Below, piece by piece: positions 36,490 to 44,449 of a stretch of 59,474 nt of DNA. This DNA comes from an uncultured Bacteroidia bacterium. GTDB lineage: Bacteria > Bacteroidota > Bacteroidia > Bacteroidales > Prolixibacteraceae. Within the stretch, counting starts at the first letter, position 1, and the number at the start of each line of letters is the position of its first letter. Location of the stretch: the NCBI GenBank assembly GCA_903918045.1, contig CAIXCY010000013.1, positions 1 to 59,474 of the forward strand, written 5' to 3'. The notes below the pieces were generated by a model. That model was not told the DNA's origin. It saw nothing but the letters and a program-made list of their open reading frames with translations, and made no database searches. A program made the position numbers and the translations under genes.

Positions 36490-37344
36490 ATGACATCCTA
36501 TAAATACGGCGCACACCAGTTCCTCTGGCTGGAACATTGGACCGATAAATGCCTGGAACTGCTGGACGAGGTCAGGGAACTTGGACTGGATTGTTTTGAA
36601 ATTTCCCTTGGGGATGATGTCTCGTTCAATCCTGTACCGGTTAAGCGACGAGCGGAACAGCTTGGCCTCGAACTTACTGTCGGTCCCGGCAATCTTTGGC
36701 CTATGGAATGCGACATATCCCTGGAATCTATAGAAAATCAGCGACTTGGTATGGCATGGCACCGTCGGATTATTGAACAGGCAGCCGAACTTGGCGCAGT
36801 TGCCTATTGCGGTGCAACCTATGGTCATCCGGGCCATGTTATGCGCCAACCCATACAATTTGCTGAATATGAACGAATTGCAGAAAACCTGCAAAAACTA
36901 GCTGATTATGCCGAAAAGCTAAAGGTTCAGCTGGTTATTGAGCCGATGAGCCGTTTTCGGACCCATCTTTTGCACACTTCACAGCAGGCAGTGGATCTGG
37001 CTTTAATGGTTGATCACCCAAACCTGCTTATCAATCTTGATACATACCACATGATTACCGAGGAGAGGGATTATGGCAAAGCAATACAAATTGCAGGGAA
37101 TAAATTAGTGGGAATCCATGCATGCGAGAATGACCGTGGAGTGCCCGGCGGTGGTCTTGTTCCTTGGAAAGATGTATTCCACTCTTTGGAGAATAGCTGT
37201 CCCAATGCACGAATCCTTATGGAAACATATAATACCGGTCATGAGGGATTTGGTTTTAAACGCGGAATATTCAATAATCCTTGCCCTGATCCAAAAGAAT
37301 TTGTAAGAAATGGGTTGTTATTTTTGAAAAATTGCACAGAGTAA
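36490..37344 (+). CDS. Sugar isomerase/epimerase TIM barrel, ketose 3-epimerase-like
   Basis: Cytosolic AP-endonuclease-2-type TIM barrel of 284 aa without signal peptide. The four metal ligands of the D-tagatose/D-psicose 3-epimerase group are all in place: Glu151 (LVIEPMSRFRTH), Asp184 (LINLDTYHM), His210 (GIHACENDRG) and Glu245 (ILMETYN). The numbering is one residue off the Pseudomonas cichorii enzyme as I recall it. It therefore probably epimerises a free ketose or a related keto sugar. Position directly after a fucosidase suggests a role in fucose- or keto-sugar handling, but this is inference. The gene ends 21 bp before a bidirectional terminator. Confidence 0.82.
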   Translation: MTSYKYGAHQFLWLEHWTDKCLELLDEVRELGLDCFEISLGDDVSFNPVPVKRRAEQLGLELTVGPGNLWPMECDISLESIENQRLGMAWHRRIIEQAAELGAVAYCGATYGHPGHVMRQPIQFAEYERIAENLQKLADYAEKLKVQLVIEPMSRFRTHLLHTSQQAVDLALMVDHPNLLINLDTYHMITEERDYGKAIQIAGNKLVGIHACENDRGVPGGGLVPWKDVFHSLENSCPNARILMETYNTGHEGFGFKRGIFNNPCPDPKEFVRNGLLFLKNCTE

Positions 37345-37365
37345 GTGCCATATAAATCGAAATTA

Positions 37366-37398
37366 AAACCCTCAAGGTTTTGGATACCTTGAGGGTTT
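37366..37398. terminator. Bidirectional terminator between convergent genes
   Basis: AAACCCTCAAGGT (37366-37378) is the exact complement of ACCTTGAGGGTTT (37386-37398), a 13-bp stem with loop TTTGGAT, flanked by A and T runs. It lies between the + strand epimerase gene and the - strand GH20 gene and can serve both. Confidence 0.85.
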
Positions 37399-37438
37399 AA
37401 TTCACTATTCAAAATCAATTTATAAAAGTTCAAAAAGA

Positions 37439-39115
37439 CTATTTTTTTGCTGGCTCCTCTGCTTTTCCACCAGTTTTAAAAGCGCTCTTCGCATAGTTTA
37501 TCCCCATCTGATCGTACCGTTTGGTGAAGGTTTGAATGCGACGGTAAAAATCATCCCAGTTTTTAACCTCTTTGGAACTCCACAATGCCTCAGCCATTGC
37601 AGCAATCCGGGGAAAGGTCATATACTGAGCATGTTTGAATGTCGGAACATATTCGGTCCAAAGATTTGCCTGTGCACCCAGGATATGTTTTGCCGCTTCT
37701 GCATCCAATTCCTTCGGGATTGGATCGAATTCGTAAACTTTATTCAACGGGTTGAATCCACCGATGGCTAAAGGCTCCTCCTCCTTAGCACCCTGGTAAT
37801 GGTCGAAATAACATGGCTGCCCTGGAGTCATTACCACATCATGCCCTTGCTTTGCTGCATCTATACCACCCTGGGTACCACGCCAGCTCATCACCGTTGC
37901 CTTTGGAGGGAGGCCACCTTCGAGGATTTCATCCCAACCAAGCAATACCCGGTCTTTCGAATTGATAAATTTCTCTATCCGTTTGATAAAATAGCTTTGA
38001 AGTTCGCCTGAATTCTTCAGCCCTTCTGTTTTGATCCGTTTCTGGCATTTCGGACATTTATCCCACTCTGTTTTGGTTGCCTCATCACCGCCAATATGGA
38101 TGTATTTAGATGGAAACAGATCAATCACTTCGCTAAGAACATCCTGCAAAAACAGGAAGGTAGAATCATTTCCTGCACAATAAATATCGGTAACAGGCCA
38201 AACTCCTCCAGGAAGAACTGTAAATGGTCCACCTGTACATGAATACTGTGGATATGCCGCAAGGGCTGCTGTAACATGAGCAGGCATCTCAATTTCAGGA
38301 ACGATATTGATGTACCGTTTTTGTGCATAGGCTACCATCTCTTTTACATCTTCCTGGGTATAAAATCCACCGTTGGTTGCTTTTTCCCCTGCCTCCTGTT
38401 TTGGGCGCGAATTCCAGGGTTTATCCTCCCGATCAACGCGCCAGCCTCCGATAGCGGTAAGTTTGGGATATTTCTTGATCTCTATACGCCATCCCTGATC
38501 ATCCAATAAATGCAGATGAAGTGTGTTAATTTTATGAATAGCCAGAAAATCAATCATCTGAATAACATCTTCTTTGGGGAAGAAATGACGGGAAACATCC
38601 AGCATATAACCACGCCATTTAAATGCAGGACTGTCTGAAATAGAAATTACAGGAACCAGCCATTCTGTTTTATCCTGCTTCTGAGAACTTTCAACCTCAG
38701 CAGGAAGTAATTGGCGTAAAGTCTGGATTGCATAAAAGAACCCTGCCGGCTTTGAGGCTTTAATTTCAATCTTATCAGTTTTAATATCCAGCGTATAACC
38801 CTCTTCATTCAGATTTCCATCAGTTTTGAAAATTAGCTGACTTGAACCTTCTGATCCACCATTAACAATTTTAGGCTTCCATCCGGCCGATTTCTCAAAT
38901 AAATTGGCAAAAAGGGTAGCAATACCCTCCTGCTCAGTGTTTTGCACAACCAAGGTTGTCCCTTCACTAAAATGAAAGGAGGAAGCTCCAAGTGTCATTT
39001 TTTGAACCTGTGGGATCAGCGCGATCTCTTTAGCCGAAAAGGTTTCTTGAGGCTGACAACTCCATAAGAAGCAACCAGCGAGTAAAATAATTAATCCGGT
39101 AAATCTTTGTTTCAT
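37439..39115 (-). CDS. GH20 beta-N-acetylhexosaminidase lipoprotein
   Basis: Lipoprotein exo-beta-N-acetylhexosaminidase of 558 aa with lipobox FLWSC (Cys20). An N-terminal beta/alpha domain (about 28-160) is followed by the GH20 TIM barrel: FKWRGYMLDVSRHFFP, LHLHLLDDQGWRIEI, IVPEIEMPAH and the catalytic HIGGDEA motif with Asp344-Glu345. It removes terminal GlcNAc or GalNAc by substrate-assisted catalysis. It is one of only two minus-strand genes in the window and the only one within the glycan block. It shares a 186-bp upstream spacer with the divergent GH29 at 39302, so the pair may be regulated together. Confidence 0.95.
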   Translation of the reverse strand: MKQRFTGLIILLAGCFLWSCQPQETFSAKEIALIPQVQKMTLGASSFHFSEGTTLVVQNTEQEGIATLFANLFEKSAGWKPKIVNGGSEGSSQLIFKTDGNLNEEGYTLDIKTDKIEIKASKPAGFFYAIQTLRQLLPAEVESSQKQDKTEWLVPVISISDSPAFKWRGYMLDVSRHFFPKEDVIQMIDFLAIHKINTLHLHLLDDQGWRIEIKKYPKLTAIGGWRVDREDKPWNSRPKQEAGEKATNGGFYTQEDVKEMVAYAQKRYINIVPEIEMPAHVTAALAAYPQYSCTGGPFTVLPGGVWPVTDIYCAGNDSTFLFLQDVLSEVIDLFPSKYIHIGGDEATKTEWDKCPKCQKRIKTEGLKNSGELQSYFIKRIEKFINSKDRVLLGWDEILEGGLPPKATVMSWRGTQGGIDAAKQGHDVVMTPGQPCYFDHYQGAKEEEPLAIGGFNPLNKVYEFDPIPKELDAEAAKHILGAQANLWTEYVPTFKHAQYMTFPRIAAMAEALWSSKEVKNWDDFYRRIQTFTKRYDQMGINYAKSAFKTGGKAEEPAKK

Positions 39116-39257
39116 GGTATTTTTATTTTGTTTTAGAAGGGTCTAAGATAGGCAGAAAATTTTGCTGAATAGTGATATTTTATAATAACTTTGATTAGGT
39201 TTATGAAATATTTTTTAAAGTGGGGGATTATACCTGATCTATTCCAATTCATTATAC

Positions 39258-39265
39258 TAAATTTG
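39258..39265 (+). promoter_or_regulatory. Candidate -7 box for the GH29/ROK/GH92 unit
   Basis: TAAATTTG fits the Bacteroidota TAnnTTTG -7 element 36 bp before the GH29 start. No TTTG lies at the expected -33 distance, so support is partial. The 186-bp spacer it belongs to is shared with the divergent GH20 gene. Confidence 0.35.
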
Positions 39266-39301
39266 TAATCAAAATGAGCAATACTTCAAAAACACAATCC
39301 T

Positions 39302-40750
39302 ATGCGATCAATTAAACTCGTTATTTTCTTTTTAACGCTCTCCGTTTCTCAGGTTTTTGGTCAGCACGAAGAGCAGAGCTATACTCCCGATCCAAGTCCG
39401 GTAATTCAAAAGAGGATTGGTGAATGGCAGGATATTAAATTCGGACTTTTAATGCATTGGGGACCCTACAGCCAGTGGGGAATTGTAGAGTCCTGGTCGA
39501 TATGCCCCGAGGATGAAGGGTGGTGTGTTCCCGATACCGTAAAAGACTATTTTGCATATAAGAAGAAATATGAAAACCTGGGTAAGACCTTTAACCCAAT
39601 AAAGTTTGATCCTGAAAAATGGGCCAAAGCCGCCAAAGGTGCCGGTATGAAATATGTGGTCTTTACTACCAAGCACCACGACGGATTTTGCATGTTCGAC
39701 AGTAAATATACCGATTATAAGATTACAGGAAAAGATTGTCCGTTTCATACCAATCCCAAGGCAGATGTAACGAAAGAGATTTTTAATGCCTTTCGCAAGG
39801 AGGGGCTTTGGGTCGGCGCTTATTTCTCAAAACCCGACTGGCATACACCAGACTATTGGTGGTCCCATTTTCCACCGCTTGACCGAAATGTCAATTATGA
39901 TCCGGCCAAATACCCCGAGAAATGGAATAATTTTGTGAATTTCACCCATAACCAGGTGATGGAACTCTGCACGAACTATGGAAAGATTGACTTGCTTTGG
40001 TTTGATGGGGGATGGGTTCAGAAAAACGGTCCCGTTGGAGAAGAACCCCAACATGTTGAAGGTTATAAAATTAAAAAGTATTTTGACCAGGATATTAAAA
40101 TGGATGAGCTGGTTGCCAAAATCCGTTCAAAACAACCCGAGGCTATTGTCGTTGACCGTGCTGTGCAAGGTAAAAACCAGAACTACCTCACTCCTGAAAA
40201 TTTCGTACCAGGCAAGCTTTTACCTTACCCCTGGGAATCATGCATCATCCTGGGTGGTGGCTGGTCATACTCATTTAACGCTAAAATGAGGCCAACGCGC
40301 GAAATGATTCATATGCTTAACGATATCGTTGCCAAAGGTGGAAATCTATTGCTAAATATTGGGCCAGGCCCTGATGGAACCTGGTATGATGAAGCCTATG
40401 TCCGTTTAAAGGAAATGGGTGAATGGCTAACGGTTAATGGCGAAGCGATATATAATACCCGGCCAATAGCTCCATATATCGATGGACAGCTGCGCTTTAC
40501 CAAAGGGAAAGACGGATCGGCGAATATCATCTACCTTCTTAAAGAAGACGAAAAACTGCCTCCAGAAATTCGGGTAAATGGTTTTGTTCCTGAAAAAGGG
40601 GCAAAGATTTCGATGTTTGGGAAAAAAGCAACCTCCCTTAAATGGAAATCTGATGGATCTGGTTTTAAGGTTTCAGTTCCTCAGGCATTGATTAAAGGTG
40701 CTCCTTCAAAATATGCAGTTGTTTTGCATATCAGTCAGGTGGCAAAATAA
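39302..40750 (+). CDS. GH29 alpha-L-fucosidase (second)
   Basis: Secreted GH29 enzyme of 482 aa; signal peptide ends at VFGQ (residue 21). Barrel motifs: FGLLMHWGPYSQWGIV, KHHDGFCMFDSKYTDYK, and LLWFDGGWV with nucleophile Asp235. A small C-terminal beta-domain follows (about 390-480). Compared with the GH29 at 35041 it has a longer insertion after the DxKxTDY motif and a different C-terminus, so a different fucose linkage is likely. It starts a compact + strand unit with a ROK kinase (42 bp on) and a GH92 alpha-mannosidase. That arrangement links fucose and mannose removal to sugar phosphorylation in one transcript. Confidence 0.93.
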   Translation: MRSIKLVIFFLTLSVSQVFGQHEEQSYTPDPSPVIQKRIGEWQDIKFGLLMHWGPYSQWGIVESWSICPEDEGWCVPDTVKDYFAYKKKYENLGKTFNPIKFDPEKWAKAAKGAGMKYVVFTTKHHDGFCMFDSKYTDYKITGKDCPFHTNPKADVTKEIFNAFRKEGLWVGAYFSKPDWHTPDYWWSHFPPLDRNVNYDPAKYPEKWNNFVNFTHNQVMELCTNYGKIDLLWFDGGWVQKNGPVGEEPQHVEGYKIKKYFDQDIKMDELVAKIRSKQPEAIVVDRAVQGKNQNYLTPENFVPGKLLPYPWESCIILGGGWSYSFNAKMRPTREMIHMLNDIVAKGGNLLLNIGPGPDGTWYDEAYVRLKEMGEWLTVNGEAIYNTRPIAPYIDGQLRFTKGKDGSANIIYLLKEDEKLPPEIRVNGFVPEKGAKISMFGKKATSLKWKSDGSGFKVSVPQALIKGAPSKYAVVLHISQVAK

Positions 40751-40792
40751 CAAATCAAAATTCAAACGAATAACAAGCTAAACTTTTAAAAA

Positions 40793-41731
40793 ATGGGTTC
40801 TATCGCAATTGGGGTTGATGTGGGTGGCAGTCATGTTAGTTGTGCCGCATGTAATATTATTGAGAAGAAATATCTTCCGGAAACATTTTCTGAGAATGAT
40901 CTTGATAATCAGGGCTCTGTAGAAGAGATAATTGGAGTTTGGAGCAGGACCATTCAAGCGACAATCGATAAGGTTGGTTTTGAAAATGTTAGCGGGATCG
41001 GTTTTGCAATGCCCGGCCCGTTTGATTATGCCAATGGTGTTGCACTTTTTAAAGGTAATAACAAGAAATTTGAAAATATATACGGATTAAACGTCCCGGA
41101 TGCGCTGAGAAAAACAATGAACCTTCCGGATAGTTTTCCGATCCGTTTTATCAATGATGCCACAGCCTTTGCAATCGGTGAAGACTGGATCGGGAAGGCA
41201 AGCGGATCAAAACGGTCAATGGCAATAACTTTAGGAACTGGCTTTGGCTCCGCATTTCTGTGTGAGCGATTACCCGTTGTTTCGGGTGATGAAGTTCCGG
41301 AAATGGGTTGTGTCTGGTATTTGCCTTTTAAGGATGGTAATGCGGATGATTTCTTCTCCACCCGCGGGTTTCTGAATCGCTATTTTGAGCAGACCGGGGT
41401 CCAGCTTAATGGGGCAAAAGAGATCGCAAAACTGGCAGAAACAGAACCGATAGCTAAAGCACTTTTTGAAGATTTCGGCACAGAGCTTGGACGATTTTTA
41501 TGCCCGTGGATGGTAAAATTCGGAGTTGAGGTCCTTGTCATTGGAGGAAACATATCACATGCATTTCCGCTGTTTGGAGATAGTCTTCAAAGTTATCTTA
41601 ATTCTCAGGGTGCGGATATCCGGATAGCTGTCTCTGAACTAAAAGAGTCTGCCTCGATGATCGGAAGCGCTGTTCTGGTTGATGAAATCTATTTTGAGAA
41701 GTTGAAAGCGCTTTTGCCACAAATGTCATAA
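40793..41731 (+). CDS. ROK-family sugar kinase (second, zinc motif absent)
   Basis: Cytosolic ROK kinase of 312 aa. Motifs: IAIGVDVGGSHVS for phosphate binding, GIGFAMPGPFDY, FINDATAFAIGED with candidate catalytic Asp122, LGTGFGSAF, and VLVIGGNISHAFPLF near the C-terminus. Like the kinase at 13370 it lacks the zinc-binding cysteine cluster: PEMGCVWYLPFKDGNADDFF has one Cys and no CxCGxxGC. The surrounding GH29 and GH92 genes make mannose, GlcNAc or another released hexose plausible substrates. The two kinases are clearly different sequences, so they are not a recent duplication. Confidence 0.85.
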   Translation: MGSIAIGVDVGGSHVSCAACNIIEKKYLPETFSENDLDNQGSVEEIIGVWSRTIQATIDKVGFENVSGIGFAMPGPFDYANGVALFKGNNKKFENIYGLNVPDALRKTMNLPDSFPIRFINDATAFAIGEDWIGKASGSKRSMAITLGTGFGSAFLCERLPVVSGDEVPEMGCVWYLPFKDGNADDFFSTRGFLNRYFEQTGVQLNGAKEIAKLAETEPIAKALFEDFGTELGRFLCPWMVKFGVEVLVIGGNISHAFPLFGDSLQSYLNSQGADIRIAVSELKESASMIGSAVLVDEIYFEKLKALLPQMS

Positions 41732-41744
41732 ATATAATTTGGTC

Positions 41745-44141
41745 ATGCACAATTTGAAAATATCAGGATATACTTTAATTTGTCTGCTCTTGATAACAGG
41801 ATTTTTTATTTCCTGTTCACCACAAACCAAACCGTTTAATCCATCGGCATATGTCGATCCGCAAATCGGTTCGGTGCATGGCCGTTGGTTTTTCTATACC
41901 CCTGCTGCCTTACCATTCGGGATGGCAAAGCTTGCGCCTCACACCAATGCCGCCGGTAGTCTGGGGAGCTGGGCTCCATGTGGTTATGACGGGCGTCAGA
42001 CATCGATTGAAGGATTTGGCCATTTCCATGAATTTCAAATTGGCGGTGTCGTGTTTATGCCAACTGTCGGAACTTTGAAAACAATCCCCGGAAAGCAGGA
42101 GAATCCTGAAGGTGGTTATCGTTCACGGTTTGATAAAAAGAGCGAACATGCCGAACCGGGATATTATTCTGTTTTTCTGAAAGATTATGGGATAAAAGCA
42201 GAACTTACTGCAACAGAAAGGGTGGGCTTTCACCGGTACACATTTCCTGAAACAACCCAGGCACATCTGATCATTGATATCGGACATAAACAGGGAGAGA
42301 GTAGCGATGTGACCGATGCCTGGGCGCAGGTAGTCAATGGCACTGAAATTGAGGGATATGTCGAAACGAATCCCGAATATGTGAAATTTGGCGATCCTGG
42401 TAAACGGGTGAAAATGTATTTTGTATCCAAACTGAGCAAAAAACCAACAGAGGTGGGTGCTTTCGTTGATTCAATCCAGCAAAAAGGGGTGAATACAACC
42501 AAAGGTGTTAAGAATGGATTATTCTTAACTTTTTCGATGGCTCAAAATGAGCAGCTTGAGATACAATCTGGATTAAGTTATACCTCTATCGCCAATGCCC
42601 GGTTAAACCTGCAAACCGAAGCTTCCGGACAGTCATTCGATGTGGTTCATAAATCAGCCCAGATAATCTGGAATAATAAGCTTTCCAGAATCAGGGTTGA
42701 GGGTGGCGACAGTACCAGCCGCGTAAAGTTTTATACCGGACTATATCATGCCTTGCTTGGTCGCGGAATGTCAAATGATGTCAATGGAAACTATCCCCAG
42801 GTGGATAACGGAATCGGACAGATTCCTCTCGATGGTCAGGGGAAACCCAAATACCACCATTACAACACCGACGGCATATGGGGAGGATTCTGGAACCTTA
42901 GCCAGCTCTGGGCCCTGGTTTATCCCGACTACTTTAGCGAATATGTCCAATCCAATATCGATTATTACAAAACCCGCGGTTGGCTTCACGACGGTGAGGC
43001 AGCGGGAACTTTTACCAATGGCGTCCAGACAAATTTCCAGGGATTACTCATCGCCTCAGCCTACAATTGCGGAATACGGGATTTTGATGTGAAAACCGGA
43101 TATGAAGCCTCCCTTAAAAATGAACTGGAATACCATGGCCGTAATCTTGGAAATGGCAAATACGATTTAAACTATTTCGTGAATAATGGCTATGTCCCAT
43201 CACGGGATACCCTGCTCTCCAACGGGTGGAAATTCAATTTCGGATCTTCACATACCCTCGAATATAGTTACAGTTCCTATGCAGTAGCACAACTTGCCAA
43301 AGCACTGGGGCACAATGAAGACTACGAGAAATTAATGAAGCAGGCCGGCTATTACAGGAATCTCTTCGATCCTGAAACGAAGATGATGAGGCCCAAATTA
43401 ATTGAAGGGAAATTTATCCCCGATTTTAATCCGATGAAGGCATGGGTCGGCTTCCAGGAGGGAAATGCGTTCCAGTATACCTGGTATGTTCCCCATGATG
43501 TGGCCGGCCTCATCAAATTGATGGGGAAAGATGAGTTTAATAAAAGACTGGAGAATGTATTTGTAACCTCTCAAAAGAGCAAGTTTGGTGGAGGGTCCGA
43601 GGATGTCGACAGCTTCTCCGGCATTGAGGCGATGTATAATCATGGAAACCAACCCTGTCTGCACGATTCGTGGTTGTTTAATTACAGCGGTCAACCCTGG
43701 TTAACGCAGAAATGGACCCGTGCTATATGCGATGAGTTTTATGGTGTTGAGCCGCTTCGCGGATACGGTATTGGCCAGGATGAGGATCAGGGACAGCTGG
43801 GTGCATGGTATGTGATGGGCGCACTGGGTATCTTTGATGTTCAGGGTCATGCCTCGGCAAACCCCACTTTCCAGTTTGGTAGTCCACAGTTTGATAAGGT
43901 TACGATTCAACTTGATCCAAAATATTCTGTAGGAAAACAACTGATTATTGAGGCTAATAATAATTCCAAGAGAAATGTTTATATCCAGTCTCTTTCAATG
44001 AATAATGAAAAGATTGAAAATTGCTGGATCGATCGCAAAAAACTTACAGATGGAGGAACCCTTCTTTTTGAGATGGGCTCTGTACCAAATAAAACCTGGG
44101 GAGTAAAGGTTCCACCTCCCAGTATGAGTGACGTGCAATAG
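41745..44141 (+). CDS. GH92 exo-alpha-mannosidase lipoprotein (second)
   Basis: Lipoprotein GH92 enzyme of 798 aa. The reading frame begins at a TTG (41739), but the ATG at 41745 gives a clean signal with lipobox FFISC and is used. The N-terminal sandwich begins SAYVDPQIGSVHGRW. The barrel has EGNAFQYTWYVPHDVAGL with acid candidate Glu572, YNHGNQPCLHDSWLFNYSGQPW, and GQDEDQGQLGAWYVMG with Asp679, Glu680 and Asp681. This differs from the GNDDSG motif of the GH92 at 30994, so linkage specificity probably differs. It follows the ROK kinase by 13 bp and is followed by the longest intergenic region of the window. Confidence 0.94.
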   Translation: MHNLKISGYTLICLLLITGFFISCSPQTKPFNPSAYVDPQIGSVHGRWFFYTPAALPFGMAKLAPHTNAAGSLGSWAPCGYDGRQTSIEGFGHFHEFQIGGVVFMPTVGTLKTIPGKQENPEGGYRSRFDKKSEHAEPGYYSVFLKDYGIKAELTATERVGFHRYTFPETTQAHLIIDIGHKQGESSDVTDAWAQVVNGTEIEGYVETNPEYVKFGDPGKRVKMYFVSKLSKKPTEVGAFVDSIQQKGVNTTKGVKNGLFLTFSMAQNEQLEIQSGLSYTSIANARLNLQTEASGQSFDVVHKSAQIIWNNKLSRIRVEGGDSTSRVKFYTGLYHALLGRGMSNDVNGNYPQVDNGIGQIPLDGQGKPKYHHYNTDGIWGGFWNLSQLWALVYPDYFSEYVQSNIDYYKTRGWLHDGEAAGTFTNGVQTNFQGLLIASAYNCGIRDFDVKTGYEASLKNELEYHGRNLGNGKYDLNYFVNNGYVPSRDTLLSNGWKFNFGSSHTLEYSYSSYAVAQLAKALGHNEDYEKLMKQAGYYRNLFDPETKMMRPKLIEGKFIPDFNPMKAWVGFQEGNAFQYTWYVPHDVAGLIKLMGKDEFNKRLENVFVTSQKSKFGGGSEDVDSFSGIEAMYNHGNQPCLHDSWLFNYSGQPWLTQKWTRAICDEFYGVEPLRGYGIGQDEDQGQLGAWYVMGALGIFDVQGHASANPTFQFGSPQFDKVTIQLDPKYSVGKQLIIEANNNSKRNVYIQSLSMNNEKIENCWIDRKKLTDGGTLLFEMGSVPNKTWGVKVPPPSMSDVQ

Positions 44142-44449
44142 AAAGTCCAATCAATTCAGGAAAGCAATCAATTTACTATGCTCTAAATTAAAATAATAAA
44201 ACTGAAATAAGGGAATAAGGTTGTTCCCCATTTGGATGCCTTGGCTACCAAGGTTGTGTGAAAGAATAAATAAGGTTTGTTAATAATGAGAATTTTAATA
44301 TAACTGTTTGATAATTAATTGATAAAAAATATTTATTTAACTTTTATAAACCTTATTTTTGTTTTTAACCATAGTAGTATAATTATGATCCATAAAAAGC
44401 AACCTTATTACCTTATTTATCCAATGCACAAGATTTTAAGTATTATCCT
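44142..44449. promoter_or_regulatory. Regulatory-looking spacer with five AATAAGGTT-type sites
   Basis: This 308-bp AT-rich spacer has no ORF worth calling. AATAAGGTT is at 44214-44222 and 44269-44277, its complement AACCTTATT is at 44349-44357 and 44401-44409, and a near copy ACCTTATT is at 44410-44417. A perfect hairpin CCTTGG-CTA-CCAAGG is at 44239-44253. TATTTTTG at 44354-44361 fits a -7 box and overlaps one site, but no -33 TTTG lies at the right distance. The layout suggests binding sites of a regulator controlling the GH2/six-hairpin operon. Confidence 0.55.

Noticed and set aside
36484-36894. 136-aa minus-strand reading frame over the ketose epimerase
   Set aside because: The + strand frame keeps the four metal ligands in order, so the antisense frame is not a gene.
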